NCBI RefSeq assembly: GCF_023155745.1
Contig: NZ_JAKNUS010000001.1
Coordinates: 248,001 to 312,000, forward strand
DNA from: Microbacterium kunmingense
Lineage (GTDB): Bacteria > Actinomycetota > Actinomycetes > Actinomycetales > Microbacteriaceae
Length of the DNA stretch: 64,000 bases
Reading direction: 5' to 3'
In this document: positions 1 to 9,074 of the stretch, piece after piece
Position numbering within the stretch: position 1 is the first letter of the stretch
How the letters are laid out: the number at the start of each line of letters is the position of its first letter
Notes under the pieces: model-generated
What the model was told of the DNA's origin: nothing
The model's input: only the letters and a program-made list of their open reading frames with translations
Database searches by the model: none
Made by a program: the position numbers and the translations under genes

Positions 1-1229
1 TCGTACCCGTCCACCCGGACGACCGAGAGCACCGGGCCGAAGATCTCGTCGCGGTACGCCGCCGAGGTGGTCGGCACACGGTCGATGAGGGTCGGTCCGA
101 CCCAGAACCCGTTCGGGTCGCCGTCGACCTCGATGCCGCGTCCGTCGACGACGACGTCCGCGCCATCACCGGCGGCCACATCGACGTACGACGAGACCTT
201 GTCGCGGTGCGCGGCGGTGATCACCGGGCCCATGTCGCAGCCGCGCGTGCCGTCGCCGGTCCGCAGCGTCGCCATGCGCGCCGAGATCTTCTCCACCAGT
301 GCGTCGGCGACCGCGTCGACGGCGAGGACGACCGAGATCGCCATGCACCGCTCGCCCGCCGACCCGAAGCCGGCGTTCACCGCCGCGTCGGCGGCGAGGT
401 CGAGGTCGGCGTCGGGGAGGACCAGCATGTGGTTCTTCGCCCCGCCGAGCGCCTGCACGCGCTTGCCGTGCCGGGTTCCGGTCTCGTAGACGTAGCGGGC
501 GATGGGAGTCGAGCCGACGAACGAGATCGCGCGCACCTCGGGGTGCTCGAGCAGGGCGTCCACGGCCACCTTGTCACCGTGGACGACGTTGAGCACGCCG
601 TCGGGAAGGCCCGCCTCGGTCAGACGCTCGGCCATCCAGTTCGCCGCGGTCGGGTCCTTCTCGCTGGGCTTGAGCACCACGGCGTTTCCCGCAGCGAGGG
701 CGATCGCGAAGAACCACATCGGCACCATCGCGGGGAAGTTGAACGGGCTGATGATCCCGACCACGCCGAGCGGCTGGCGCAGGGTGTAGACGTCGATGCC
801 GGTGGAGACGTTCTCGGAGTACGCGCCCTTGGTCAGGTGCCCCAGGCCGCACGCGAACTCCACGACCTCGAGGCCTCGCGCGATCTCGCCGTGGGCGTCG
901 GAGATCACCTTGCCGTGCTCCGAGGTGAGGATCGCGGCGAGCTCGTCCTTGCGCTGATTCACCAGCTCGCGGAACGCGAACATCACCTGCTGGCGTTTGG
1001 CGATGCTGGCGTTCTTCCACTCCGCTGCGGCGGCCGAGGCGACACCGACAACGTGGTCGACGTCATCGGTGGTGGCGAAGCGCACCTCCTTCTGCACCGT
1101 CCCCAGGGCGGGGTTGTACACCGGGCCGGTGCGGTCGCCCGCTCCCGCCCAGGGGGCTCCTCCCACCCAGTGATCGAGGATCGCGGTCGCGGACGGCGTC
1201 GTCTGCTCCAGGGTCGTGGTGTCGGTCAT
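1..1229 (-). CDS. mmsA: CoA-acylating methylmalonate-semialdehyde dehydrogenase, 3' end beyond window
   Basis: This enzyme oxidises malonate or methylmalonate semialdehyde to acetyl- or propionyl-CoA with NAD and CoA, releasing CO2, in the cytoplasm. The start ATG is at 1229 and 409 codons are present; the C-terminus lies left of the window. The catalytic cysteine is Cys295 in GERCMA, the form typical of MmsA rather than ordinary aldehyde dehydrogenases. The usual glutamate base is replaced in the GAKNH motif, as expected for the CoA-dependent subfamily. It is the last visible gene of a minus-strand operon, 52 bases after the aminotransferase, and would finish beta-alanine breakdown by converting malonate semialdehyde to acetyl-CoA. 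The family call is firm; the pathway role is inferred from context. Confidence 0.93.
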   Translation of the reverse strand, partial: MTDTTTLEQTTPSATAILDHWVGGAPWAGAGDRTGPVYNPALGTVQKEVRFATTDDVDHVVGVASAAAAEWKNASIAKRQQVMFAFRELVNQRKDELAAILTSEHGKVISDAHGEIARGLEVVEFACGLGHLTKGAYSENVSTGIDVYTLRQPLGVVGIISPFNFPAMVPMWFFAIALAAGNAVVLKPSEKDPTAANWMAERLTEAGLPDGVLNVVHGDKVAVDALLEHPEVRAISFVGSTPIARYVYETGTRHGKRVQALGGAKNHMLVLPDADLDLAADAAVNAGFGSAGERCMAISVVLAVDAVADALVEKISARMATLRTGDGTRGCDMGPVITAAHRDKVSSYVDVAAGDGADVVVDGRGIEVDGDPNGFWVGPTLIDRVPTTSAAYRDEIFGPVLSVVRVDGY

Positions 1230-1281
1230 GTCTTCCTTCCGGTGGGTCCCCTCGTGAGGGACACGTGGTTCCAGTCTGTCG

Positions 1282-2619
1282 TCAGAGTCGAACGGTCGCG
1301 AGGGCGGCGTCGTAGATGTCCAGCGCCTCGGCGACCTCATCGGCGGTGACGACGCACGGCGGCACGACGTGGATGCGGTTGTCGGCGGTGAAGGGCAGCA
1401 GGCCCCGCGCCATGAGGTCTTTCTTCAGCGCGCCGACGGCGGCTGCCGGCAGCGGTTCACGCGTTTCGCGGTCGGTGACCAGCTCCAGGGCCCAGAAGAC
1501 GCCCTCGCCCCGCACCTCCCCGATGACCTCGTGCTTCTCCGCCAGAGCGACCAGCCCTGGGCCGATCGCCTCCGCACCCATACGGCGGGCGTTGTCGACG
1601 ATGCCCTCGGACTCCATCGCATCGAGCGCCGCGATGATGGATGCCGCGGCGAGAGGGTGCCCGCTGTAGGTGAGGCCGCCCGGGAAGACGCGCTCGTCGA
1701 ACGTGGCGGCGATCTCGTCGGAGATGATCACCCCGCCCACCGGCACATAGCCGGAGTTGACGCCCTTGGCGAAGGTGATGAGGTCGGGCACCACGTCGTA
1801 GCCGTCGAACGCGAACCAGCGCCCGGTGCGACCGAAGCCCGCCATCACCTCGTCGAGGATCAGGAGGATGCCGTAACGGTCGGCGAGCGCGCGGACACCC
1901 GCGAGGTACCCCGGCGGGGGGAGCAGCACCCCGGCGGTGCCGGGCACCGACTCCAGCAGAAGAGTGGCGATGCTCGCCGGGCCCTCGGCCTGGATGACCC
2001 GTTCGAGGTGGTGGAGCGCCCGTGCGCTCTCCTCCTCGGGCGTGGTCGCCCAGAACTCCGAGCGATACAGATACGGGCCGAAGAAGTGCACGTGCCCGCG
2101 GGCGTACTCGTTCGGGATGCGGCGCCAGTCACCGGTCGCGACGATCGCCGCCCCGGTGTTGCCGTGGTACGAGCGGTAGGTCGACAGCACCTTCTCGCGC
2201 CCCACCTCGCCCTTGGCGGCGGCGTGGAGGCGCGCCATCCGGATGGCGTTCTCGATCGCATCCGCCCCGCCGTTGGTGAAGAACACCCGGTTCATGCCCT
2301 CGGGGGCGCGAGCGACGATGCGGGCGGCGGCCTCGCCGCGCTGCAGGTTGGCCGTCGCGGGCCCGATCGTCGCCAGTCGCGCGGCCTGCTCCTGGATGGC
2401 GGCGACCACGGCGGGATGCTGGTGACCGATGTTGACGTTCACGAGCTGGCTCGAGAAGTCCAGCATCCGATTCCCGGCGTGGTCCCACACCGTCGTCCCC
2501 GACCCGCCGGCGATGACGGGAAGGTCCAGGCCCGCCTGCGCCGACCACGAGTGGAAGACGTGCGCGCGGTCGAGCTCCTTGGCCCGGGCGTCGAGATCGG
2601 TCTGGATGTCGGTGGTCAT
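1282..2619 (-). CDS. Class III PLP aminotransferase (beta-alanine/omega-amino acid type)
   Basis: This is a 445-residue fold-type I class III aminotransferase. The PLP lysine is Lys285 in FAKGVNSGYVPVGG. The Asp that holds the pyridine nitrogen is in LILDEVMAGFGRTGR, and TNGGADAIENAIRMAR is the phosphate-binding helix region. Length is normal for the family. The position directly before the semialdehyde dehydrogenase and downstream of dihydropyrimidinase and amidase genes suggests it transfers the amino group of beta-alanine (or beta-aminoisobutyrate) to pyruvate or 2-oxoglutarate. Substrate assignment is inference; a 4-aminobutyrate or putrescine aminotransferase would look similar. Confidence 0.88.
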   Translation of the reverse strand: MTTDIQTDLDARAKELDRAHVFHSWSAQAGLDLPVIAGGSGTTVWDHAGNRMLDFSSQLVNVNIGHQHPAVVAAIQEQAARLATIGPATANLQRGEAAARIVARAPEGMNRVFFTNGGADAIENAIRMARLHAAAKGEVGREKVLSTYRSYHGNTGAAIVATGDWRRIPNEYARGHVHFFGPYLYRSEFWATTPEEESARALHHLERVIQAEGPASIATLLLESVPGTAGVLLPPPGYLAGVRALADRYGILLILDEVMAGFGRTGRWFAFDGYDVVPDLITFAKGVNSGYVPVGGVIISDEIAATFDERVFPGGLTYSGHPLAAASIIAALDAMESEGIVDNARRMGAEAIGPGLVALAEKHEVIGEVRGEGVFWALELVTDRETREPLPAAAVGALKKDLMARGLLPFTADNRIHVVPPCVVTADEVAEALDIYDAALATVRL

Positions 2620-2639
2620 GGTTGCTCCTTCGCAGCAGG

Positions 2640-2684
2640 CCCCTCATCCGCGAGGCCGCACAGGCAAGTCTCGCGGATGAGGGG
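2640..2684. repeat. 15-bp perfect inverted repeat between transporter lipoprotein and aminotransferase genes
   Basis: Arms at 2640-2654 and 2670-2684 are perfectly complementary around a 15-base loop. It sits in the 81-base gap between two genes of the same minus-strand operon and has no run of T after it. It could be an attenuator, an mRNA-stabilising hairpin or a partial terminator separating the transport and catabolic parts. Confidence 0.75.
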
Positions 2685-2700
2685 GCGGTTGGGGAGAGGG

Positions 2701-3864
2701 CTAGTTGCCGCCCTCCTGCAGCTCGACCTCGATGGGCTCGAACGACTCGCCGAACACATCGACGCCGTCGGCCTCGAGCTCGTCGAGCGCCTGCTGGATG
2801 TACTCGTTCGAGTACGCCGTCGCCGGCGGCTCTTCGGTGATGAGGCGCGCGCCGGTCTCGTTGACCGCGGCGAGGGCACCCTCGACGGTCTGGGTCCAGG
2901 CGGCCTCGTCGATGATGCCGATGCCGTCGGCGGCGGGCCAGATCAGCTTGTTGGTCTCGTTCATCATCCACAGCTCGTGGCTCGGGCCCCAGCCCGACCC
3001 CGACGCGAGGGTGATGTCTGCCGCCTCCTCGGGGTTGTCGCGCGCGAACGCCCACCCCTTGATGACGGCCTTGAGGAAGGCCACGGCCGTCTCGGCGTAC
3101 GCCTCGTCGGATTCGAGACGCTCGGTGTCGGCCCAGATGGCGTCCTGCAGCATGGCGCCGACGGTGTCCTGATAGCTGATGACCGAGAAGTCCTCGGGCT
3201 GGTACAGCTCACCGGTGTCGGGGTCGACGGTCTCGAGCAGCTGCGCGTACTCGTTGTAGGTCATCGCCTGGGCCGCGTCGATGTCGCCCTGCAGGAAGGC
3301 GTTCATGTTGAAGTCCTGCGTGATGATCTCGACCGTGGTGGAGTCCAGGCCCTCGGCGGCCATCGCCGCGAAGATCTCCCACTCGTTGCCGAAGCCCCAC
3401 GAGCCGATGCGCTTGCCCTCGAAGTCGGCGACCGACTCGATGCCCGCGTCGGCCCACGAGACCTGAAGGGTGCCCGAGCGCTGGAAGATCTGCGCGATGT
3501 TGGTGAGGTTCGCGCCCGCCTCGATCGAGCCGAGCACCTTCGGCACCCACGCGATGGCGAAGTCGACGTCGCCGGCGGCGAGGGCGTCCTGCGGCACGAT
3601 GTCGCCGCCGGAGGGGATGATCTCGACATCCAGGCCCTCCTCTTCGAAGAAGCCCTGGTCGGCGGCGGCGAAGTAGCCGGCGAACTGCGCCTGCGGCAGC
3701 CACTGCAGCTGGAGCTTCACCGGGGTCAGTTCGCCGTCGGACCCGCCGCCCGAAGCGTCACCCCCGCCCGCATCGGAGCCGCCCGAAGAGCAGGCGGAGA
3801 GGACGAGCGCCGCGGTCAGCGCGGCGGCTCCGGCCGCGAGGATGCGGCGTGTGCTGTGTCTCAT
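2701..3864 (-). CDS. ABC transporter substrate-binding lipoprotein (NMT1/THI5-like)
   Basis: This is a 387-residue extracytoplasmic binding protein of the NMT1/THI5/SsuA-like superfamily. It has a lipoprotein signal peptide: basic MRHSTRR start, hydrophobic stretch and lipobox LSAC with the lipidated cysteine near residue 24, followed by a Gly/Ser/Asp spacer. The mature part starts VKLQLQWLPQAQFAGYFAA, characteristic of transporters for pyrimidine precursors and related compounds. The ATG at 3864 is chosen because it gives a complete signal peptide and has GGGAAA just upstream; a longer reading frame to 3972 adds only improbable sequence. With its two permeases and ATPase it probably imports a pyrimidine, hydantoin or related ring compound. 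Confidence 0.9.
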   Translation of the reverse strand: MRHSTRRILAAGAAALTAALVLSACSSGGSDAGGGDASGGGSDGELTPVKLQLQWLPQAQFAGYFAAADQGFFEEEGLDVEIIPSGGDIVPQDALAAGDVDFAIAWVPKVLGSIEAGANLTNIAQIFQRSGTLQVSWADAGIESVADFEGKRIGSWGFGNEWEIFAAMAAEGLDSTTVEIITQDFNMNAFLQGDIDAAQAMTYNEYAQLLETVDPDTGELYQPEDFSVISYQDTVGAMLQDAIWADTERLESDEAYAETAVAFLKAVIKGWAFARDNPEEAADITLASGSGWGPSHELWMMNETNKLIWPAADGIGIIDEAAWTQTVEGALAAVNETGARLITEEPPATAYSNEYIQQALDELEADGVDVFGESFEPIEVELQEGGN

Positions 3865-3961
3865 GGTGGTTTCCCTTCGAATCCCTCGCGGGATCACGTC
3901 GTGCGATGGGATGGTGCGGTGCCGGCCCCGCCGGGTGCGGGGACGCTGTCGGAGGCGGGCA

Positions 3962-4741
3962 TCATCGCCCACCTCTCGGAGCCAGGCGGCGCAGGACCAG
4001 GCGCTCCAGAGCCGCGGTGGCGAGGAAGAACAGCAGGCCGAGCGCGATCGCCGCGGCGACGTAGGCCCACGCGCGGGCGTAGGCGCTCGTGGCGGCGGAG
4101 GTGGAGATGAAGCTCCCCAGGCCCCCGCGGGGTCCGCCGAAGTATTCGGCGACGAGCGCGGAGATGACCGCGAGCGAGCTGGCGATCCGGATGCCGGTGA
4201 GAAGGAACGGCGCCGCCGTCGGCAGCGTCACCACGCGGAAGGCCTGCGCGGAGCTCGCCGCGTAGCTGCGCATGAGGTCGCGGTGCACCGGCCGGGTCTG
4301 GCGGAGGCCTCGCAGGGTGTTGACGAAGACGGGCACGAACGAGGCCAGCGCCGCGATCGCCTGCCGCCCGAACTGGCTGTCGGCCCCGAACATCGAGTTC
4401 AGCACCGGGGCCAGCGCCACGATCGGCACGACGGCGAGGGCGGCGACGATCGGCGCCGACATGCCGTCGACCGCCTGCCATCGGGCGGCGAGGGCCGCGA
4501 GCACCACCGCGAGGATCGTGCCGACCACCAGGCCGATGAGGGCGTTCGTGCCGGTCACGAGCGTCGCGTCGGCGATCGCGGGGGCGAAGGCGACGAACTC
4601 CTCCGCGATGGCCGCGGGGCTCGGAAGGAGGTAGTCCGAGACACCCACGACTCCCACCAGCAGCTGCCAGACGCTGAGGAAGACCAACCCGACGACGATC
4701 GGGGCGATGATCCGGAGGCGCTCAGCGGTCGCGGTCGTCAT
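3962..4741 (-). CDS. ABC transporter permease (first subunit)
   Basis: This 259-residue polytopic membrane protein of the BPD transport system inner-membrane family has about six hydrophobic segments, the first at about residues 12-30. The EAA-loop region near the sequence SYAASSAQAFRVVTLPTAAPF contacts the ATPase. Its ATG overlaps the stop codon of the ATPase gene by four bases (ATGA), so translation is probably coupled. It pairs with the permease at 5574-6533, giving a heterodimeric importer channel for the downstream binding protein. Confidence 0.9.
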   Translation of the reverse strand: MTTATAERLRIIAPIVVGLVFLSVWQLLVGVVGVSDYLLPSPAAIAEEFVAFAPAIADATLVTGTNALIGLVVGTILAVVLAALAARWQAVDGMSAPIVAALAVVPIVALAPVLNSMFGADSQFGRQAIAALASFVPVFVNTLRGLRQTRPVHRDLMRSYAASSAQAFRVVTLPTAAPFLLTGIRIASSLAVISALVAEYFGGPRGGLGSFISTSAATSAYARAWAYVAAAIALGLLFFLATAALERLVLRRLAPRGGR

Positions 4742-5577
4742 CGCATCTCCCGGGTCGCGGCGCGCTCGCCGTCGGTCTCGCCGTGGAGTGCGGCGCGCAC
4801 CGCGGTGACGCTGTCGAAGAAGACGGATGCCTCGCGGAGGGCCTCGTCACGTCGGGTGGCCCCGAAGCTGACGTCGACCACCGCGGTGATGCGGCCCGGG
4901 CGCGGCGACATCACGACCACCCGGTCGGAGAGGAAGACCGCTTCGGGGATGGAGTGGGTCACGAAGACGACCGCCGCCCCCGTCTCGGTCGCGATGCGGG
5001 CGAGTTCTGTCTGCATGCGCTCGCGGGTCATCTCGTCGAGCGCGCCGAACGGCTCGTCCATCAGCAGCAGCCGCGGCTGCTCGGCGAGGGCTCGGGCGAT
5101 CGCGACGCGCTGCTGCATCCCTCCCGACAGCTGATCGGGGTACCGGTCGGCGAAGTCGGTGAGGCCGACCATCTCGGTGAGCTCGGTGACGCGCGAGCGT
5201 CGCTCCGCGGCCCCGACGCCGTGGATCTCGAGGGGAAGGGCGATGTTCGCCGCCACGGTGCGCCAGGGGAGGAGCCCGGCCTGCTGGAACGCGATGCCGT
5301 AGTCCTGGTCGCGGCGCGCGCGGGACGGATCTTTGCCGAACACCTCGATCCGCCCCGACGAGGCGATGTCGAGGTCGGCGATGAGCCGCAGCAGCGTCGA
5401 CTTGCCGCACCCCGACGGACCGATGAGCGACACGAACTCGCCCGGGGCGACGGTGAGGTCGACGGCGGTGAGCGCCTGCACCTCGCCCGCCGCCGTCGCG
5501 AACGTCTTCGTCACGTCGGTCACCGAGACCGCGGCGGTCGTGGTCGGTGCTTCGGTGGTGGGGGTGGGGGCGCTCAT
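4738..5577 (-). CDS. ABC transporter ATP-binding protein (SsuB/ThiZ type)
   Basis: This 279-residue nucleotide-binding subunit energises the importer. Walker A GPSGCGKST, Q-loop in AFQQAG, signature LSGGMQQR, Walker B LLLMDEP and switch His in FVTHS are all present, so it should be active. A longer open frame extends upstream, but the ATG at 5577 overlaps the upstream permease stop (ATGA) and starts just before the conserved core, after a Thr/Pro-rich leader of about 15 residues. Both ends overlap neighbouring permease genes by four bases. Confidence 0.93.
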   Translation of the reverse strand: MSAPTPTTEAPTTTAAVSVTDVTKTFATAAGEVQALTAVDLTVAPGEFVSLIGPSGCGKSTLLRLIADLDIASSGRIEVFGKDPSRARRDQDYGIAFQQAGLLPWRTVAANIALPLEIHGVGAAERRSRVTELTEMVGLTDFADRYPDQLSGGMQQRVAIARALAEQPRLLLMDEPFGALDEMTRERMQTELARIATETGAAVVFVTHSIPEAVFLSDRVVVMSPRPGRITAVVDVSFGATRRDEALREASVFFDSVTAVRAALHGETDGERAATREMR

Positions 5578-6533
5578 GCGGTGACCTCGCCTCGTCGGTA
5601 GTTCTTCAGGATGACGCCGAGGAGCGCGATCGACCCGGCGGCGATGAGTCCGAGGGCGACCGCGCCGAAGATCGGGCCCCAGGCCTTGGCGGGGTCGCCC
5701 GATGCCTGCCCGGCGAACTGGATGAGAAGGCGCCCGATCCCGCCCTGGAGGCCGGTGGACACCTCGGCCACCACCGCGCCGACGACGGCGTTGGCGGCGC
5801 CCAGGCGCAGGGCCGGGAGGAGGTAGGGGACGGCGGCGGGGAGCCGAAGGCGCCAGAGTGTCTGCCAGTACCCCGCGGAGTAGGTGTGGAAGAGCTCGGC
5901 ATGAAGGCGCTCGGGGGACTGCAGGCCCCGGAGGGCCCCGACCGCGATGGGGAAGAAGGCCAGGTACGAGGCGATGACCGCCACCGACATCCAGTCCTGC
6001 CACTGGGCGCCGGCGATCTCGATGCGCGACCCCCAGCTGCGGACGATCGGCGCGAAGGCGATCAGCGGGACGGTCTGACTGAGGATGATCCAGGGGAGGA
6101 GTCCCCACTCCGCCAGACGCCAGCGCTGCATCACCAGGGCGAGCGCCATGCCGACGACGAGGCCCACGAGCCATCCGGCCGCGGCGATCCCGAGCGTGGT
6201 GAGCGCGGCGAGCGCCACCGCCGCCCAGAGCGGAGGCGAGCCGTCCTGCCGGGTGACCGGTTCTGCCAGGCGCACGACCATGTCCCAGACGTGGGGCATC
6301 GCGAGGTCGGTGGTGCGCGGAAGGATCCGCACGTCGGCGACGATGACCCCGTCCTCGGGGGCGAGGAGCTTGTACCCCTCCCAGAGCAGGATGACCGCGG
6401 CGACGCCCACCACACCCCACAGCCACGCCGCACCCCGGCGCCGGCCGCCACGCCCCGCGGGGCGCGTGGCGGTCACCGACGTGGACCGGGCGGCGGCGGT
6501 GACGACGTCGGGAGCAGCATCCGCTCGTGTCAT
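5574..6533 (-). CDS. ABC transporter permease (second subunit)
   Basis: This 319-residue inner-membrane permease is the partner of the 3962-4741 product. It has a basic, disordered N-terminus of about 35 residues, a first membrane segment at WLWGVVGVAAVILLW and a long extracytoplasmic loop before the core membrane domain. The EAA-like coupling segment is around YSAGYWQTLWRLRLPAAVP. It is separated from the LLM oxidoreductase by only 7 bases and overlaps the ATPase gene by four bases, so it is co-transcribed with both. Confidence 0.9.
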   Translation of the reverse strand: MTRADAAPDVVTAAARSTSVTATRPAGRGGRRRGAAWLWGVVGVAAVILLWEGYKLLAPEDGVIVADVRILPRTTDLAMPHVWDMVVRLAEPVTRQDGSPPLWAAVALAALTTLGIAAAGWLVGLVVGMALALVMQRWRLAEWGLLPWIILSQTVPLIAFAPIVRSWGSRIEIAGAQWQDWMSVAVIASYLAFFPIAVGALRGLQSPERLHAELFHTYSAGYWQTLWRLRLPAAVPYLLPALRLGAANAVVGAVVAEVSTGLQGGIGRLLIQFAGQASGDPAKAWGPIFGAVALGLIAAGSIALLGVILKNYRRGEVTA

Positions 6534-6540
6534 CCGGCCC

Positions 6541-7569
6541 TCACTTCTTGGCCGCCACGTGCGCCTGAAGGGCCGGGATCACCGTCTCGCCGTACACGCG
6601 GAGGGTCTCCTCCTTGTTGTCGTGCTGCAGGTAGCCCGCGAACTGCGTGACCCCGAGGGCGCGCAGCTGCTCGAGCTTGGCGATGTGCTCCTCGGCGGTG
6701 CCGAGGATGCAGAACCGCTCGACGATCTCGTCGGGCACGAAGTCGACGTGATCGTTGTCGGCCTTGCCGTGGGTGTTGTAGTCGTACCCGGTGCGCCCCG
6801 CGATGTAGTCGGTCAACGCGTCGGGCACGGCACCGTGCTGGCCGTACTTGGCGACGATGTCGGCGACGTGGTTGCCGACCATGCCCCCGAACCACCGGCA
6901 CTGCTCGATCATGTGGGCGCGGTCGGTGCCGATGTACATCGGCGCTGCCACGCAGAACGCGATGCTGTCGGGGTCGCGGCCGGCGGCCTCCGCGGCGTTC
7001 CGCACGGTCGTGATCATCCACGCGGCGATGTCGACGTCGGCCAGCTGCAGGATGAAGCCGTCGCCGACCTCGCCGGTGAGCTTCAGCGCGAGCGGGCCGT
7101 AGGCGGCGACCCACACCTCCAGCTCGGAACCGCGGCTCCACGGGAACTGAAGGGTCGCGCCGTTGTACTCCACGGGGCGGGAGTTGCCGAGCTCCCGGAT
7201 GACGTGGATGGACTCCCGCAGCTCCTTCAGCGTCGTCGGCTTGCCGTTCGTCACCCGCACCGCCGAGTCGCCGCGGCCGATGCCGCAGATCGTGCGGTTG
7301 CCGTACATCTCGTTGAGGGTCGCGAACACCGAGGCGGTGACCGTCCAGTCTCGGGTCGCCGGGTTCGTCACGAACGGACCGACGATGACCCGTTTGGTCT
7401 CGGCGAGGATCGCCGAGTGGATCACGTACGGCTCCTGCCACAGCAGGTGCGAGTCGAAGGTCCACACGTGGCTGAACCCGTGCGCCTCGGCGAGCTTGGC
7501 CAGCTGCACGGTGCGCGCCGCGGGCGGGTTGGTCTGCAGGACGACGCCGAAGTCCATGGCCGCACTCAT
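6541..7569 (-). CDS. LLM-class flavin/F420-dependent oxidoreductase of unknown substrate
   Basis: This 342-residue luciferase-like TIM-barrel enzyme resembles the F420-dependent subfamily (the group represented by TIGR03842), with FSHVWTFDSHLLWQEPY near the N-terminus and the cofactor-face segment GPFVTNPATRDWTVTA. The ATG at 7569 overlaps the dihydropyrimidinase stop (ATGA); the longer frame upstream is not credible. Enzymes of this family transfer hydride between F420 or flavin and an organic substrate. Its place between dihydropyrimidinase and the transporter suggests an oxidation or reduction of a ring compound handled by the operon. The substrate cannot be told from sequence. Confidence 0.88.
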   Translation of the reverse strand: MSAAMDFGVVLQTNPPAARTVQLAKLAEAHGFSHVWTFDSHLLWQEPYVIHSAILAETKRVIVGPFVTNPATRDWTVTASVFATLNEMYGNRTICGIGRGDSAVRVTNGKPTTLKELRESIHVIRELGNSRPVEYNGATLQFPWSRGSELEVWVAAYGPLALKLTGEVGDGFILQLADVDIAAWMITTVRNAAEAAGRDPDSIAFCVAAPMYIGTDRAHMIEQCRWFGGMVGNHVADIVAKYGQHGAVPDALTDYIAGRTGYDYNTHGKADNDHVDFVPDEIVERFCILGTAEEHIAKLEQLRALGVTQFAGYLQHDNKEETLRVYGETVIPALQAHVAAKK

Positions 7570-8999
7570 ACGAGGTACTGGCTCAGGCCGCGACGCAGGT
7601 ACTGCCCGTCGCCCTTGCTGCCGTGGTAGGTGCCGCCGTCGACGATGATCCTGCCGCGCGAGATGACGGTGTCCACGTGCCCGTCGACTTCGAAGCCCTC
7701 CCACGCCGAGTGGTCCATGTTCATGTGGTGGCTGGCCGCCGAGATCGTGGTGTGCCCGTGGGGGTCGTACACCACGACGTCGCCGTCGGCGCCGGGCTGG
7801 ATCACCCCCTTCTTGCCGTAGAGCCCGAACATCCGCGCCGGGGTCGTGGAGGTCAGCTCCACCCAGCGCTCAAGCGAGATCTTGCCGGTGACGACACCCT
7901 GGTACATCAGATCCATGCGGTGCTCGACGGAGCCGATCCCGTTGGGGATCGCGCGGAAGTCATCCTTTCCCAGCTCCTTCTGCCCCTTCATGCAGAACGG
8001 GCAGTGGTCGGTCGAGACCATCTGGATGTCGTTGGTGCGCAGGGCCTGCCACATGTGGTGCTGGTGCCCCTCGCCGCGGCTGCGCAGCGGCGTCGAGCAC
8101 ACCCACTTCGCCCCTTCGAACTGGCCCCACTCCTCGCTGAACGCCCCGAGCTGCTCCTCGAGGGACAGGTAGAGGTACTGCGGACAGGTCTCGCCGAACA
8201 CGTTCCAGCCCTGGTCGCGCGCCCAGGCCAGCTGATCCACGGCCTGCTTGGCGCTCACGTGCACGACGTACAGCGGCGCGCCGGTGAGGTTCGCCAGCAT
8301 GATCGCGCGGTGGGTGGCTTCCTCCTCCATCTGCCAGGCGCGGGCGATGCCGTGGTAGTACGGCGCCTTCTTGCCCGCCTCAGCCAGCTGGGCGGCGAGC
8401 ACGTCGATCGCGGGGCCGTTCTCGGCGTGCATCATCGTCAGCAGGCCCGTGTCGGCCGACTTCTGCATCGCCCGGAGGATCTGCGCGTCGTCGGAGTAGA
8501 ACACCCCGGGGTAGGCCATGAAGAGCTTGAAGCTCGTGACGCCCTCGTCGATGAGCGAGTCCATCGCCCGCAGCGAGTCGTCGTCGACGCCGCCGATGAT
8601 CTGATGGAAGCCGTAGTCGATCGCGCAGTTGCCGGCGGCTTTCTCGTGCCAGGCGGCGAGGCCGTCTTCGACCCGCTCGCCGTAGCGCTGCACGGCGAAG
8701 TCGATGATGCTCGTCGTCCCGCCCCAGGCCGCTGCACGCGTGCCGGTCTCGAAGGTGTCCGAGGCGGCGGTGCCGCCGAAGGGCAGCTCCATGTGCGTGT
8801 GGGCGTCGATGCCGCCGGGGATCACATACTTGCCGGTCGCGTCGACGACGGTGTCGACGGATGCCGCCAGGTCGGTGCCCAGCAGCTGCGAACCGGGCGC
8901 GAGCACCGCGACGATGGTCTCGCCGTCGATGAGCACGTCGGCCTCGCCGCGGCCGGTCGCGGAGACGACGGTGCCTCCGGTGATGAGTGTGGTGGTCAT
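7566..8999 (-). CDS. Dihydropyrimidinase / D-hydantoinase
   Basis: This 477-residue cyclic amidohydrolase opens dihydropyrimidine or hydantoin rings to N-carbamoyl amino acids. Metal ligands His67 and His69 are in DAHTHMELP and the carboxylated bridging lysine is Lys158 in SFKLFMAY. Further His/Asp ligands lie in MHAENG, VHVSAKQA and STDHCPF. Length and motifs are those of the bacterial dihydropyrimidinase family. The ATG at 8999 has AAGGAGAT in front; the longer frame to 9527 runs through non-coding sequence. It is followed immediately by the LLM oxidoreductase and preceded by the amidase that acts on its product. Confidence 0.94.
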   Translation of the reverse strand: MTTTLITGGTVVSATGRGEADVLIDGETIVAVLAPGSQLLGTDLAASVDTVVDATGKYVIPGGIDAHTHMELPFGGTAASDTFETGTRAAAWGGTTSIIDFAVQRYGERVEDGLAAWHEKAAGNCAIDYGFHQIIGGVDDDSLRAMDSLIDEGVTSFKLFMAYPGVFYSDDAQILRAMQKSADTGLLTMMHAENGPAIDVLAAQLAEAGKKAPYYHGIARAWQMEEEATHRAIMLANLTGAPLYVVHVSAKQAVDQLAWARDQGWNVFGETCPQYLYLSLEEQLGAFSEEWGQFEGAKWVCSTPLRSRGEGHQHHMWQALRTNDIQMVSTDHCPFCMKGQKELGKDDFRAIPNGIGSVEHRMDLMYQGVVTGKISLERWVELTSTTPARMFGLYGKKGVIQPGADGDVVVYDPHGHTTISAASHHMNMDHSAWEGFEVDGHVDTVISRGRIIVDGGTYHGSKGDGQYLRRGLSQYLV

Positions 9000-9074
9000 G
9001 AAGTGATCTCCTTGGTTGTTGCTGCGCGGCGCAGGCGGCGCCGACGTGCGATCCGGCTTGCGGCGGCCGCTGCA

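Noticed and set aside
1369..4110. 913-codon plus-strand frame over the aminotransferase and lipoprotein genes
   Set aside because: The antisense genes have family motifs, signal peptide and lipobox; the plus-strand product has low-complexity charged sequence only.
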